This document shows, piece by piece, positions 18,082 to 26,491 of a DNA stretch of 33,503 nt. This DNA comes from Akkermansia muciniphila. Lineage in GTDB: Bacteria > Verrucomicrobiota > Verrucomicrobiia > Methylacidiphilales > CAMAQI01. The translations under genes were made by a program, and so were the position numbers. The stretch's first letter is position 1. Each line of letters opens with the position of its first letter. The notes beneath the pieces are model-generated. The model saw only the letters and a program-made list of their open reading frames with translations. It made no database searches and had not been told where the DNA came from. The stretch is taken from the NCBI GenBank assembly GCA_945883905.1, contig CAMCYL010000025.1:1-33503 (forward strand). The letters run 5' to 3'.

Positions 18082-18882
18082 ATGAAATCCCTTGGAATCA
18101 TCGCTGGGAATGGGCTTTATCCGTTGCTTTTAGCTCAAGAGGCTCGGAAGCAGGGGGTGAATCGAATCGTTGTCGTCGCTTTCGACGGGGAGACAAAACC
18201 TGAAATTCAATCTCTAGTCGATGAGGTGGAGTGGATGCGGGTGGGGCAACTCGGTAAGATGATCTCCTATTTTGAAAAAAAGAAGATTTTAGAGGTTATG
18301 ATGGCAGGGCAGATTGCCCCTTCGAACCTTTTTCAACTAAGACCGGATATAAAAGCGTTAGTCCTTCTCGCAAAATTAAAGGAAAGAAATGCGGAATCGA
18401 TCTTTGGTGCGATCGCCGATGAGCTTGAAAAAAAGAAAATGAAACTGCTTCCGGCAACGACTTATTTAGAGGGCTTTCTTGCCGTTGAAGGACATTTTGC
18501 GGGTCCCTCTCTCAAACGTAGTCAACAAAGTGATCTCGAATTTGGATTTCGAATCGCTAAAGAGATGAGTCGATTGGATATCGGTCAGACCGTGGTGGTT
18601 AAAAAAGGGACAGTTCTTGCCGTAGAGGCCTTTGAGGGAACCGATGCGACGATTCGTCGGGGAGGAGGACTTGGAAAAGGAGGGGCCATCATGGTTAAAG
18701 TCAGTAAACCGAATCAAGATTTTCGATTTGATGTGCCGGTGATTGGGGTGCGAACGCTCGAGATGGCGCACGAGTCAGGGGTTTCGGTGGTCGCTTATGA
18801 GGCAAAAAAAACATTGCTCTTAGAGAAGAATCTTCTTCATGATCGAGCTCAACAGTATAAAATATCGATGGTCGCTCTATGA
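18082..18882 (+). CDS. lpxI: UDP-2,3-diacylglucosamine pyrophosphatase LpxI
   Basis: Hydrolyses UDP-2,3-diacylglucosamine to lipid X in lipid A synthesis; an alternative to LpxH found in alphaproteobacteria and other phyla. The 266-aa sequence has the family start (LGIIAGNGLYPLLLAQEA), the middle EGHFAGPS segment, the AVEAFEGTDATIRRGG motif and RFDVPVIGVRTLE, whose Asp corresponds to the metal/catalytic Asp reported for the Caulobacter enzyme. An upstream TTG (18064) would add six residues; the ATG at 18082 is preferred from family N termini. The stop overlaps the next gene's start (ATGA), and lpxB follows two genes on, which supports the role. Confidence 0.93.
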   Translation: MKSLGIIAGNGLYPLLLAQEARKQGVNRIVVVAFDGETKPEIQSLVDEVEWMRVGQLGKMISYFEKKKILEVMMAGQIAPSNLFQLRPDIKALVLLAKLKERNAESIFGAIADELEKKKMKLLPATTYLEGFLAVEGHFAGPSLKRSQQSDLEFGFRIAKEMSRLDIGQTVVVKKGTVLAVEAFEGTDATIRRGGGLGKGGAIMVKVSKPNQDFRFDVPVIGVRTLEMAHESGVSVVAYEAKKTLLLEKNLLHDRAQQYKISMVAL

Positions 18883-19799
18883 GTAAAATAAAAATGGGTG
18901 TCGTTGGCGTCGGACATATTGGAAAGGAACATGCGCGTATTTATGCGGATCTTCCGACCTGCGATCTTGTCGGTGTTTTCGATGCGAATCTCGAACAGGC
19001 GCAATCCATTGCAAAAAAATATAAAACAAAGGCATTTCAATCCCTGGCGGAACTTCGAGATGCTGTGGATGCCGTCTCGATCTCGACTCCGACCTTTGCC
19101 CACTACGACTCCGCTCATATTTTTTTGTCGCAGGGGAAACCGGTTCTGATTGAAAAACCGATTACCGATTCCCCTGAACAGGCGTGGGAGCTCATTCGTT
19201 TAGCGAAAGAAAAGCAGGCCTTTATTCAAGTCGGTCATATTGAACGTTTTAATCCAGTGCTAACGGCCTTGGAGCAGATCCTTTCCAAACCCCGATTTAT
19301 CGAGGCTCATCGCCTCTCTCCCTATCCCAATCGAAGTACTGATATTGGCGTGGTCCTCGATTTAATGATCCATGATTTAGAGGTGATTCTCCATTTGGTG
19401 CGATCGCCGATTCAATCGATTGATGCCGTCGGGGTTCCGGTTTTAAGTAAAGGGGAGGATATCGCCAATGTGCGGCTCCGTTTTGAAAACGGCTGTGTTG
19501 CGAATATCACGACCAGTCGGATTAGTCCGGAGAAGATGCGCAAAATTCGTGTTTTTCAAGATGATACGTATCTTTCTCTCGACTATCAAAATCAATCCGG
19601 AGAGATTTATCGTAAGATTGAGGGAAAAATTGTTCGTGATAAAGTTCAAGTTCAAAAAGAGGAACCGTTGAAACTAGAGCTGAGTTCGTTTGTCGATTGT
19701 GTGCACTTAAAACAAACCCCCAAGGTGAGTGGGGAGCAAGGAACTGTCGCTTTAGAAGTGGCCATGCAAATTACGGAGTTGATATGGGCGAATCGATAG
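18879..19799 (+). CDS. Gfo/Idh/MocA family oxidoreductase in the lpx cluster
   Basis: A 306-aa NAD(P)-dependent sugar oxidoreductase: Rossmann GVVGVGHIGKEH at the N terminus, the family EKP in LIEKPITDS (~91-96), then HIERFNP, and DLMIHDLEVILH holding the conserved Asp/His pair. It overlaps lpxI by 4 nt (ATGA) and lpxB by 16 nt, so it is translationally tied to lipid A enzymes. GnnA, which oxidises UDP-GlcNAc at C3 for 2,3-diamino lipid A, is a Gfo/Idh protein of this general type and is found beside lpx genes, so GnnA-like activity is a reasonable guess. The partner aminotransferase GnnB is not in the window, and the substrate is unproven. Confidence 0.87.
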   Translation: MSKIKMGVVGVGHIGKEHARIYADLPTCDLVGVFDANLEQAQSIAKKYKTKAFQSLAELRDAVDAVSISTPTFAHYDSAHIFLSQGKPVLIEKPITDSPEQAWELIRLAKEKQAFIQVGHIERFNPVLTALEQILSKPRFIEAHRLSPYPNRSTDIGVVLDLMIHDLEVILHLVRSPIQSIDAVGVPVLSKGEDIANVRLRFENGCVANITTSRISPEKMRKIRVFQDDTYLSLDYQNQSGEIYRKIEGKIVRDKVQVQKEEPLKLELSSFVDCVHLKQTPKVSGEQGTVALEVAMQITELIWANR

Positions 19800-20941
19800 C
19801 CACTGAGATTAAAAATAAAAAAATTCTCATGATCGCTGGCGAAAGCAGTGGGGATCAACATGGGGCTCATCTCATTCGTTCTTTGCGATTGAAGGATCCC
19901 AAAATTGAAATTTATGGGACAGGGGGAAGCCAAATGATGGCTTCGGGTCAAAATCAAGATTTTGATATGACCGAACATGCTGTCGTGGGCTTGATTGAGG
20001 TCGGAAAACATTATGCAAAATTCAGACGTTTTTTCAATCGACTCTTGCGTTTAGTTGATGAAATTCGTCCCGATGCCGTTGTTTTGATCGATTATCCCGG
20101 GTTCAATTTGAGATTCGCAAAGGCGGTAAAGAGTCAATTTCCCTCAATTCCGATCATTCAGTATATCTGTCCTCAGGTCTGGGCATGGAAGGCGGGAAGA
20201 GCGACGCTTATGGAGTCAACGCTAGACTCCGTAATGACCATTTTTCCCTTTGAGCAAGAGTGGTTGAAAAAAACGGCTCCGAAATTACAGGTCAAGTGGG
20301 TGGGACACCCCACTCGAGATCGAATCCTCCCGATTGCAGAGGAATATCGAGAACAGAAACGGATTGCGTTGTTTCCAGGGAGTCGTGCCGATGAACTCAA
20401 AAAGCATTTCCCGATTCTTTTTAATGCCGCTCATTTGATGTCTCAACGAATTCCAGATTTGAAGTTTGTCTGGGTCGCTCCCGATGAAAAGGTCTTTAAG
20501 TTAGGAAATAAGATCTTAGATCATCTTTCTCGTTCTGCGATTCATTTAGAGTGTTATATCGGCTATTCATTAACCCATTTAAGTCGTTGTAAATTAGCGA
20601 TGGTTGCCTCAGGGACTGCCTCTTTGGAATGTGCGTTTGCAGGGGTTCCACCGATCGTCGTTTATAAAGTAAATCCCTTTACTTTCGCAGTCGGAAAACG
20701 TCTCGTGAAGGTGAAGTATTTAAGTATGGTGAATGTTCTCGCGAATGCCCCGGTTGTGCCGGAAATCCTTCAAGATGAACTCACGGCTCCTCGACTTGCG
20801 CAGGAGACCCATCGATTGTTGGTCGATCAGGAGCGCTATCAGACGATCCGGGAGAAGATGAAGAAAATTGTCGATACGTTGGGAGAGACGGGGGTCTCTG
20901 GTCGGGCGGCGGATTGGATTTTGAGTCGAATTCCTTCATAA
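19784..20941 (+). CDS. lpxB: lipid A disaccharide synthase LpxB
   Basis: Glycosyltransferase (GT19) that joins UDP-2,3-diacylglucosamine and lipid X to make the lipid A disaccharide, acting at the inner membrane with the upstream LpxI product. The 385-aa protein shows the family blocks AGESSGDQHG, YICPQVWAWKAGR, LFPGSRADELKKHFP and GTASLECAFAGVPPIVVYK. The reading frame is open further upstream to 19697, but that part lies inside the oxidoreductase gene; the ATG at 19784 has GGAG five bases before it and fits family length. It is the last gene of the run, and its stop codon lies within the first bases of a 127-nt repeated block. Confidence 0.95.
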   Translation: MGESIATEIKNKKILMIAGESSGDQHGAHLIRSLRLKDPKIEIYGTGGSQMMASGQNQDFDMTEHAVVGLIEVGKHYAKFRRFFNRLLRLVDEIRPDAVVLIDYPGFNLRFAKAVKSQFPSIPIIQYICPQVWAWKAGRATLMESTLDSVMTIFPFEQEWLKKTAPKLQVKWVGHPTRDRILPIAEEYREQKRIALFPGSRADELKKHFPILFNAAHLMSQRIPDLKFVWVAPDEKVFKLGNKILDHLSRSAIHLECYIGYSLTHLSRCKLAMVASGTASLECAFAGVPPIVVYKVNPFTFAVGKRLVKVKYLSMVNVLANAPVVPEILQDELTAPRLAQETHRLLVDQERYQTIREKMKKIVDTLGETGVSGRAADWILSRIPS

Positions 20942-21063
20942 ATCGGTCAAAGATCGAAACCAAGAATAGCTCTTCAATGAAAACATTCTCTTCCCCTTTC
21001 AAATCACATTGAATTCCAATTTATGAGTTTTAAAAATACAGTTTTCTTTGTTTTTTGTTTTCG
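20937..21063 (+). repeat. 127-nt intergenic repeat, copy 1 (before the lipid kinase)
   Basis: This block aligns along its whole length with 27522-27648, in the same orientation and with one or two single-base gaps; by eye identity is above 80 percent. Nearly invariant stretches include CATAAATCGGTCAA, AACATTCTCTTCC, TTTCAAATCACATTG and TTTTAAAAATACAGTTT. A small hairpin near the start (CGGTC, AAA, GATCG) is kept in both copies, with a C-G pair in one replaced by a G-U pair in the other. A promoter-like pair, TTGAAT then TAAAAA after 16 bases, is present in the second half. It ends 28 nt before the GTG start of the lipid kinase. Confidence 0.8.
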
Positions 21064-21091
21064 ATTAATTTTGAATTAAAACGAGGATGAA

Positions 21092-21952
21092 GTGATTAAG
21101 AAAATAGCGATCATTTTAAATCCTGCGGCGCAAAGTACAAAGGCACGAGCTCATCTTCAGGAGATCCGAACGATTTGTCAGGAGGCTGATTTTTTAGAGA
21201 CCGAATTTGCGGGGGATGGCCTGAATAAGTCCCTTGAAGCGGTGAAACGCGGGTACGGAGTCGTGGTTGCAGCGGGAGGGGATGGAACGATCAATGAGGT
21301 CGTTCAAGGGTTAAAAAATAGTGATACTTTATTTGGAATTTTACCGATCGGTACGATTAATGTTTTTGCTTCTGAGTTGGGGATTCCTCGGGATCTACAA
21401 GAGGCTTGGAATATTATTTTAAAGGAGAACGTCAAGCAGGTTGATTTACCGCAAGTCAACGGACATTGTTTTGTTCAGTTGGCGGGAGTTGGACTGGATG
21501 CCAAAGTGGTAAAAAAAACCTCTTGGAATTTAAAAAAGAAAATTGGAGCTTTAAGTTATCTTTGGACACTTTTAAAAATTGCTTCGAAAAAGCAGCCCAA
21601 GTTACGGGTTAAAACGATTGAGGGGAATGAGTATAAAACACGATTTATTTTAGTCGGAAATGGTCGGTTTTATGGGGGACCCCTTCAAGTGTTTCGGAAT
21701 GCAGAGCTTTCTGATGGACTGATGGATGTCTGTTTATTTGATAAAGTCGACTATCTCTCCTTGATTCGTTATGGAAACGGAATCGTTTGGGGAGATCATA
21801 CAACTATGAAGGACGTGACTTATTTTCAAACGAAGGGGTTTACGGTCATGAGTAAAAAAAGAGTTCCGATTGAAGTTGATGGAGAATGGAGAGATTATAC
21901 TCCCGGTGAGTTTTCTTTTGGATCTCATTCGTTAAAAGTTTTAGTTCCTTAG
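21092..21952 (+). CDS. diacylglycerol kinase-like lipid kinase (DgkB/YegS family)
   Basis: A soluble-type lipid kinase, 286 aa, with the DAGK catalytic core: ILNPAAQSTKA at the N terminus (nucleotide loop), AAGGDGTINEVVQGL (~60-75), and GTINVFASELGIP. The C-terminal beta-sandwich ends with VDGEWRDY, also typical. These enzymes phosphorylate diacylglycerol or related lipids; the exact lipid cannot be read from the sequence. Start is GTG with GAGG five bases upstream. It lies 150 nt after lpxB, behind its own 127-nt leader that is shared with the phosphoglycerol transferase gene at 27729, which suggests separate expression from the lpx run and a function in recycling DAG. Confidence 0.88.
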   Translation: MIKKIAIILNPAAQSTKARAHLQEIRTICQEADFLETEFAGDGLNKSLEAVKRGYGVVVAAGGDGTINEVVQGLKNSDTLFGILPIGTINVFASELGIPRDLQEAWNIILKENVKQVDLPQVNGHCFVQLAGVGLDAKVVKKTSWNLKKKIGALSYLWTLLKIASKKQPKLRVKTIEGNEYKTRFILVGNGRFYGGPLQVFRNAELSDGLMDVCLFDKVDYLSLIRYGNGIVWGDHTTMKDVTYFQTKGFTVMSKKRVPIEVDGEWRDYTPGEFSFGSHSLKVLVP

Positions 21953-22053
21953 AACCGTGAAAAATCGAAAACAGGTCAACCGAATGAAATTATAAAAACG
22001 GTCGACGCTCCATTTTGAAACTTCACTAGGTTGACGCCTATGAAAAAACTAGG

Positions 22054-22980
22054 TTAAAAGGATTTTGGAAAAATCCATTTTTTAAATTTAATCTTTAATT
22101 GATCCCAAGGACTTAACTGGGGAAAGATTTGATTGAGATTTAATCGAGCATTTTTTTGGATCGATTCTAGATTTTCTGATGCTGCTTCTCGCTCCATTTT
22201 TTGATAAAAAGTATAGAGATAGTAAGCCTGTCGTGGGGTCGGTTTTAGGTTGCGATCTTGGAGGTATTGGAGGTTTGCTTTGATGATCTTTTCGTAAGAT
22301 TGAGAGAGTCGGGGGAGGTTTTTAACCTGATTTCGAAAATTTTCGGTCTGAGTTCTATAAATGGCGTAGGTATCGTCATGAAAGGCAATTCCTCCTTGAT
22401 GAAGGAGTTTGAACCAAAAGATTGCATCCTCACACAATCCTTGATCGAGCGATTCAGGCCACTCCAGCTCGGGGGTGATCATCTCTCGACGAATGAGGGT
22501 GGTATGAATTGCAAAGGGAGGATAGATAAAGGCGGAAGCAAGCATCTCCTCTCGAGAGACATGGGAGCCTAAAGGGTCGTGTCGTTCTGTTTTTCCTTGA
22601 GGATTCTGTTCCTCCCAAGGACAAGAATAAAGATCTCGCCCCGGTTGTTCTTGAATTAACTTCATCTTTGACTGGAGATAGTTCGGTGGAAGGAGGTCAT
22701 CTGCATCTAAAAAGAGAATCCACTTTCCACGAGCCTGTCGGAGTCCTTGATTGCGGGCACTGCACGGCCCTTGGGCTTCGGTGATAAGAATTTGGAGACG
22801 TGGATCTCGAATCTGTTGAGCGACTTCAAGGCTATTATCGGTGGAACGATTCTCAACAATGAGACACTCCCAATCTTGAAAGGTTTGCGACTGGAGAGAG
22901 TCCCACGTTTCACGAATGAAAGAGGCTTTGTTATGAAGGGGGATAATAATAGAAACGAGAGGGGCGTTTGAAATACTCAT
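22054..22980 (-). CDS. family 2 glycosyltransferase
   Basis: A 308-aa inverting GT-A glycosyltransferase, probably cytoplasmic, using a nucleotide sugar. Features: VSIIIPLHNKASFI at the N terminus, ENRSTDNS, the metal-binding DADD (92-95), and a likely catalytic acidic pair in GLCEDAIFW. No membrane helices are seen. The frame is open upstream to 23190, but that part overlaps recR; the ATG at 22980 matches the family start. It begins 40 nt after the recR stop on the same strand and converges with the lipid kinase gene. Acceptor and donor are unknown; neighbours suggest surface glycan synthesis. Confidence 0.88.
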   Translation of the reverse strand: MSISNAPLVSIIIPLHNKASFIRETWDSLQSQTFQDWECLIVENRSTDNSLEVAQQIRDPRLQILITEAQGPCSARNQGLRQARGKWILFLDADDLLPPNYLQSKMKLIQEQPGRDLYSCPWEEQNPQGKTERHDPLGSHVSREEMLASAFIYPPFAIHTTLIRREMITPELEWPESLDQGLCEDAIFWFKLLHQGGIAFHDDTYAIYRTQTENFRNQVKNLPRLSQSYEKIIKANLQYLQDRNLKPTPRQAYYLYTFYQKMEREAASENLESIQKNARLNLNQIFPQLSPWDQLKIKFKKWIFPKSF

Positions 22981-23020
22981 AGTCTTTTTAGAATCTAGTG
23001 AAAGATCGTACGCTGGGAAG

Positions 23021-23620
23021 TCAGGAGATTTGGCGGCGTCCTGAAAGTGCAAAACCAAGGGTAACGCTATCCGCGAACTCAAGTCCTCCCCCCGCCGGAA
23101 GACCGGTTGCCGGGCGTGACACTTTAATCGGCTTTCCCTTGAGCAGTTGTGCGATGTAAAGCGAGGTCGTTTCCCCCTCAACATCAGCACTTAAGGCGAT
23201 GACAATTTCTTCTGGGGGATTTTCAGAGATTCGACGTTCGAGCAAAGCGATCGTGAGGTCTTCGGGGGTGACTCCTTCAATCGGAGAAAGTCTTCCTCCC
23301 AGAACATGATAGAGTCCTTTAAAAGCTCCCGTTTTTTCAATCTTTAAAACATCGTGTGGTTTTTCGACAATGCACCAGAGTTTAGAGTCTCTAGTGGAAT
23401 CGGCACAGACAGAACAAATCGATGTTTCAGAAAAGAATCCACATCGATCGCACGGCTGAATTTTTGCCTTCACTTCAAGGATTGCCTCGGCGAGTCGCTC
23501 ACTCACCGAGACTGGGGACTCTAAGAGAAAAAGGGCATATCGTTCCGCACTACGAGTTCCGACGGAGGGAAGTTGTCGAAGGGCTTGAATGAGTTCTTGA
23601 ATGATTGGGGAGTAGTCCAT
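23021..23620 (-). CDS. recR: recombination protein RecR
   Basis: RecFOR pathway protein that helps load RecA on gapped DNA, 199 aa, the normal length. Visible in order: helix-hairpin-helix LPSVGTRSAERYALFLL (~17-33), a four-Cys zinc site (CDRC ... CSVC, ~57-72), the Toprim domain (LWCIVEKPHDVLKIEKTG onward, ~81-180), and the conserved end GLPAGGGLEFADSVTLG. It sits between two glycosyltransferase genes on the minus strand, 40 nt before GT2 and 104 nt after the GT4 gene. recR is often paired with dnaX or a YbaB gene, neither of which is here. Confidence 0.96.
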   Translation of the reverse strand: MDYSPIIQELIQALRQLPSVGTRSAERYALFLLESPVSVSERLAEAILEVKAKIQPCDRCGFFSETSICSVCADSTRDSKLWCIVEKPHDVLKIEKTGAFKGLYHVLGGRLSPIEGVTPEDLTIALLERRISENPPEEIVIALSADVEGETTSLYIAQLLKGKPIKVSRPATGLPAGGGLEFADSVTLGFALSGRRQIS

Positions 23621-23658
23621 GGAGTGTTGGGGAATTATTATTTGGATTTTTGATATAT

Positions 23659-23707
23659 CCTGATCATTTTCAATGGAATCATACCATCAGGGTTGTCGAT
23701 GATCAGG
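23659..23707. repeat. 9-bp inverted repeat between GT4 gene and recR
   Basis: CCTGATCAT (23659-23667) and ATGATCAGG (23699-23707) are exact reverse complements with a 31-base loop. The pair fills the 104-nt gap between the GT4 gene and recR, both on the minus strand, so it could be an operator for recR or a spacer structure. A T-run suitable for a terminator is absent. Confidence 0.35.
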
Positions 23708-23724
23708 CTTTGTCATGATTGAAT

Positions 23725-24795
23725 TTAAACGTAACTCAGGTCGGGACTGACTCGAATCGATTTTTTGGAGAAATCAAAAATAAAGCGTCGGATCCAGCGG
23801 TGACCGATGAGATCCCAATCCATCCATTTGGCGAGATCGAGATTTTGCTTTGCGATATCTTCATAGTAATCGTTATCAACAAGAAGCCGTGCGACCTCCC
23901 AAGCCCAAGTCGTCATCCAATCCCCTGTGATCGGAATCAAGGGATTTCTCCAGGCGGTTTCGGGGATCGCGCCAAAGGGAGTACTCACCACAACGCAACC
24001 GGAGGCCATTGCCTCCATCGCGGCAATACAACTCGTTTCAGCAAAAATGGAGGGGTAGGCCAGGACTCGACATTCGCGTGCGATGGATCGTAATTCTGCT
24101 TGTCCTACACCGGGTTGATAGCGAACTCCTTTCATTGCACGTGCGCGCTCATAGAGTCCTTGAAAAGGTTTGTCTTTATCATGTTCATGATACGTTCCCA
24201 TAGAGCTCATGATATCGAGTTCGGCCTCTGGAACCAGGGATTGAACCAAGGGCCAGCATTCGAGTAGAATATTGAGTCCACGAAAGGGGGTTGAGGCGTA
24301 GTAGGCGCGAGGGGGACGTTGAGTTACGGTTTTGGAGTCGATTTGAAAGTTTTTGAGATTAATTCCATTTTGAGTGAAAAACACTTTTTCCTGAGGGAGC
24401 CGTAATGTTTTATGCCACTCTTGAAATTGATAGTGTGAGAGCATGAAGATCGCATCGCAATGACTCCAGAGTTGAGTCGCAAGGGAGGGATCCTCAACAA
24501 GGTTTTTAAAAAACGGTTGATTGGCATCATCTTGACACCAGAGATAGTTGAGTTTTCCAGGGCGAATCCCACGGACGAGTGTCCCCCAAGCACGGAGAGC
24601 AATAAAGATATCGCAGGTGTCGGGGCGAACTTGATCTCCTTCGGTAATAATTTTGACCTCATGACCTTGAGATCGTAGGAAATCGATCATTTTTAAGGCA
24701 GCAGTTTCACTTCCTCCCAAGGGGTTTGTTTCCGGATAATGGGGGTCGAGGATTTTTGTTTTATGAGGGGAGATAATCAGGAATTCAAATTTCAT
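23725..24795 (-). CDS. family 4 (GT-B) glycosyltransferase
   Basis: A 356-aa retaining glycosyltransferase. The N-terminal acceptor domain begins MKFEFLIISP and carries NPLGGSETAALKMIDFL. The C-terminal donor domain has YASTPFRGLNILLE and the EX7E motif ETSCIAAME within the block YPSIFAETSCIAAMEAMASG. It lacks membrane segments and is probably cytoplasmic, bound to the membrane. Sugar and acceptor cannot be assigned. It lies 36 nt downstream of the lipoprotein gene in the same direction and may be co-transcribed with it. The other glycosyltransferases nearby (GT2 and GT26) suggest a loose glycan-synthesis region rather than a single tight operon. Confidence 0.88.
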   Translation of the reverse strand: MKFEFLIISPHKTKILDPHYPETNPLGGSETAALKMIDFLRSQGHEVKIITEGDQVRPDTCDIFIALRAWGTLVRGIRPGKLNYLWCQDDANQPFFKNLVEDPSLATQLWSHCDAIFMLSHYQFQEWHKTLRLPQEKVFFTQNGINLKNFQIDSKTVTQRPPRAYYASTPFRGLNILLECWPLVQSLVPEAELDIMSSMGTYHEHDKDKPFQGLYERARAMKGVRYQPGVGQAELRSIARECRVLAYPSIFAETSCIAAMEAMASGCVVVSTPFGAIPETAWRNPLIPITGDWMTTWAWEVARLLVDNDYYEDIAKQNLDLAKWMDWDLIGHRWIRRFIFDFSKKSIRVSPDLSYV

Positions 24796-24831
24796 AGTAA
24801 GCTCAAAGAATCATACTTTTATGATCGGCGA

Positions 24832-25452
24832 TTATCTTCGACTATTCGGATCATTGATCGGAGGGGCGTACATTTTAGAGTCAGAGCTGAGACGCGATGG
24901 ATGGAGACTTTTCGATTTCGGGCTTGTCGGCATAATCATATTTTCACGTTCAACGTTTTTTTTAGGTTCCTCTTTATGAGGGGAGGTTTTTGTGACTTGA
25001 ATGGGATTTGATTTTGAGCTTTGTCTTTGAATTGGCTTGAGCGCAAGAGGTTCCGATGGAGTCGCAGAAGTGGTTGTCACGATTTTTTGAGGAACGATTT
25101 TAGGGGGGGTAGCTTTTGTTTCTCCCAAATGCTGAAGCACCTTGGGAGAGGCCCCTAAAGAGGAGAGTTCTGCGAGTTCAGCACTTTGGAGTTTGGGAGT
25201 GACTCCGAGATCGTCGATGAGATCGATGAGATCCTCTTCACTGACATCCTTAAGGGCGAGGTCGCGAAGATCTGACATATTGAGCGGAATCTTATCTTGA
25301 GATTTGATAATCGTTTCATCACGAACTCGATAGGTGGCTAGTTTAATGAGCCACTCTTGATCTCCCTTTCCGGTTTCTTGGTGAGAGCCTGTTGGAGAAA
25401 CGGCACAACCGATGAGGAGAAATAAGAAAATAAGTAAAGCGAGAAAACGCAT
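24832..25452 (-). CDS. putative lipoprotein, 206 aa
   Basis: The N terminus is a lipoprotein signal, with a hydrophobic run and lipobox LIGC (Cys at residue 16), so the mature protein should be anchored in the membrane by a diacylglyceryl Cys. Residues ~55-110 are acidic and helix-rich (repeated DL/EDL patterns), while the last ~90 residues are rich in Pro, Ser, Thr and Lys and probably disordered, perhaps reaching into or through the periplasm. I recognise no family. It is the first gene of the minus-strand block, divergent from GT26 across 104 nt, and 36 nt before the GT4 gene. Confidence 0.75.
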   Translation of the reverse strand: MRFLALLIFLFLLIGCAVSPTGSHQETGKGDQEWLIKLATYRVRDETIIKSQDKIPLNMSDLRDLALKDVSEEDLIDLIDDLGVTPKLQSAELAELSSLGASPKVLQHLGETKATPPKIVPQKIVTTTSATPSEPLALKPIQRQSSKSNPIQVTKTSPHKEEPKKNVERENMIMPTSPKSKSLHPSRLSSDSKMYAPPINDPNSRR

Positions 25453-25556
25453 GTGAGAACTATGACATAATGATTTCGAAATTACACCCTTTTTTCATAC
25501 TCTCAAAAAGGAAGACTCTCGTTGATCTTCTGAAATTCCTTTGTTACAGTGAGAAC

Positions 25557-26318
25557 ATGAAGTTAGAAAAACTTCCTGTTTTAGGAATCCCTCTTGCTTG
25601 TACAAACTATCGAGGGGCTTGCGATTGGTTAAAGCAACAGGCCGAAGCCCAATCATTGACGATGGTGACCTTTTCCGCAACCCATTTAGTCACGGAGGCG
25701 AATCGGGATTTGAAATATGGGGAAATTTTAAAGTCTTTTGACGCCGTTTTCCCCGATGGAATGCCGAATGTTTGGAATTTAAACCTTCAAGGAGCAGGGT
25801 TAAGGGATCGTGTCTACGGTCCTTATCTAATGAAGCAGTTGATTGCGGAGAGTCCTCGTCCCCTGAAACACTATTTTTTTGGAGGGAGTGAGTCCTGCTT
25901 GAGGGAGATGAAAGAAAAACTCTTAGAGAGGCATCCCACACTTCAAATTGTGGGGATGTTTTCACCTCCTTTTCGAAAGTGGAGCGAGGAGGATGAGGTT
26001 CTCTTTGCACGTCAAATTTGCGATTCGGGAGCCGATTTTATCTGGGTAGCCCTAGGGGGGATAAAACAGGAGCGATGGATCTACGAGAATCGGCATCGCT
26101 ATGTGCGTGGGGTTTTTTTGGCGGTCGGCGATGCCTTTGAGTTATTGGCAGAGAGGAGATCCTTTGCCCCTGCATGGATGCAACGATACGGCTTAACGTG
26201 GGTTTATCGGTTAATTCAAGAGCCTAAACGGCTTTGGAAAAGATACTTTATTTATAATTCTTTTTATCTTTGGTTTTGGATAAAGAGACTTTCAATCAGT
26301 AATAACGATGGAGATTGA
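25557..26318 (+). CDS. WecG/TagA/CpsF family glycosyltransferase (GT26)
   Basis: A 253-aa enzyme of the family that adds the second sugar (such as ManNAc or ManNAcA) to a lipid-linked GlcNAc in teichoic acid, enterobacterial common antigen or capsule synthesis. Motifs: ATHLVTEANRD, DAVFPDGMPNVW, WVALGGIKQERWIYENR, AVGDAFELLA, and the basic amphipathic tail (QEPKRLWKRY) that binds the membrane. The frame is open to an ATG at 25470, which would add 29 residues without similarity; the ATG at 25557 matches the family start. It is divergent from the lipoprotein gene. The next gene, a GDP-mannose epimerase, points to heteropolysaccharide synthesis. Confidence 0.9.
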   Translation: MKLEKLPVLGIPLACTNYRGACDWLKQQAEAQSLTMVTFSATHLVTEANRDLKYGEILKSFDAVFPDGMPNVWNLNLQGAGLRDRVYGPYLMKQLIAESPRPLKHYFFGGSESCLREMKEKLLERHPTLQIVGMFSPPFRKWSEEDEVLFARQICDSGADFIWVALGGIKQERWIYENRHRYVRGVFLAVGDAFELLAERRSFAPAWMQRYGLTWVYRLIQEPKRLWKRYFIYNSFYLWFWIKRLSISNNDGD

Positions 26319-26491
26319 GTTTCGTGAATAAATAGTTTTTTAAAATAAGGAGGAGGCTCGGAAGATAGGAAGTCAGAACGAAGGGGGAGAGGACGTTGCG
26401 TGGACAATGTTTTTAATGATATTGCGTTTTGGATTCTAGAGGTTCATCTCTTTTTCTTTTAATTTGTAGTTTTTTAATTTAATTTAGTTTT

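Noticed and set aside
19697-19783. N-terminal extension of LpxB
   Set aside because: It lies inside the oxidoreductase gene and lacks LpxB similarity; the ATG at 19784 has a Shine-Dalgarno.
21953-22053. Short hairpin (TAGG/CCTA) and a direct repeat ACTAGGTT between the convergent lipid kinase and GT2 genes
   Set aside because: Stems are only 4-5 bp and no T-run follows, so neither a terminator nor a repeat family can be supported.
22981-23190. N-terminal extension of the GT2 frame
   Set aside because: It overlaps recR in another frame, and the family sequence starts at the ATG at 22980.
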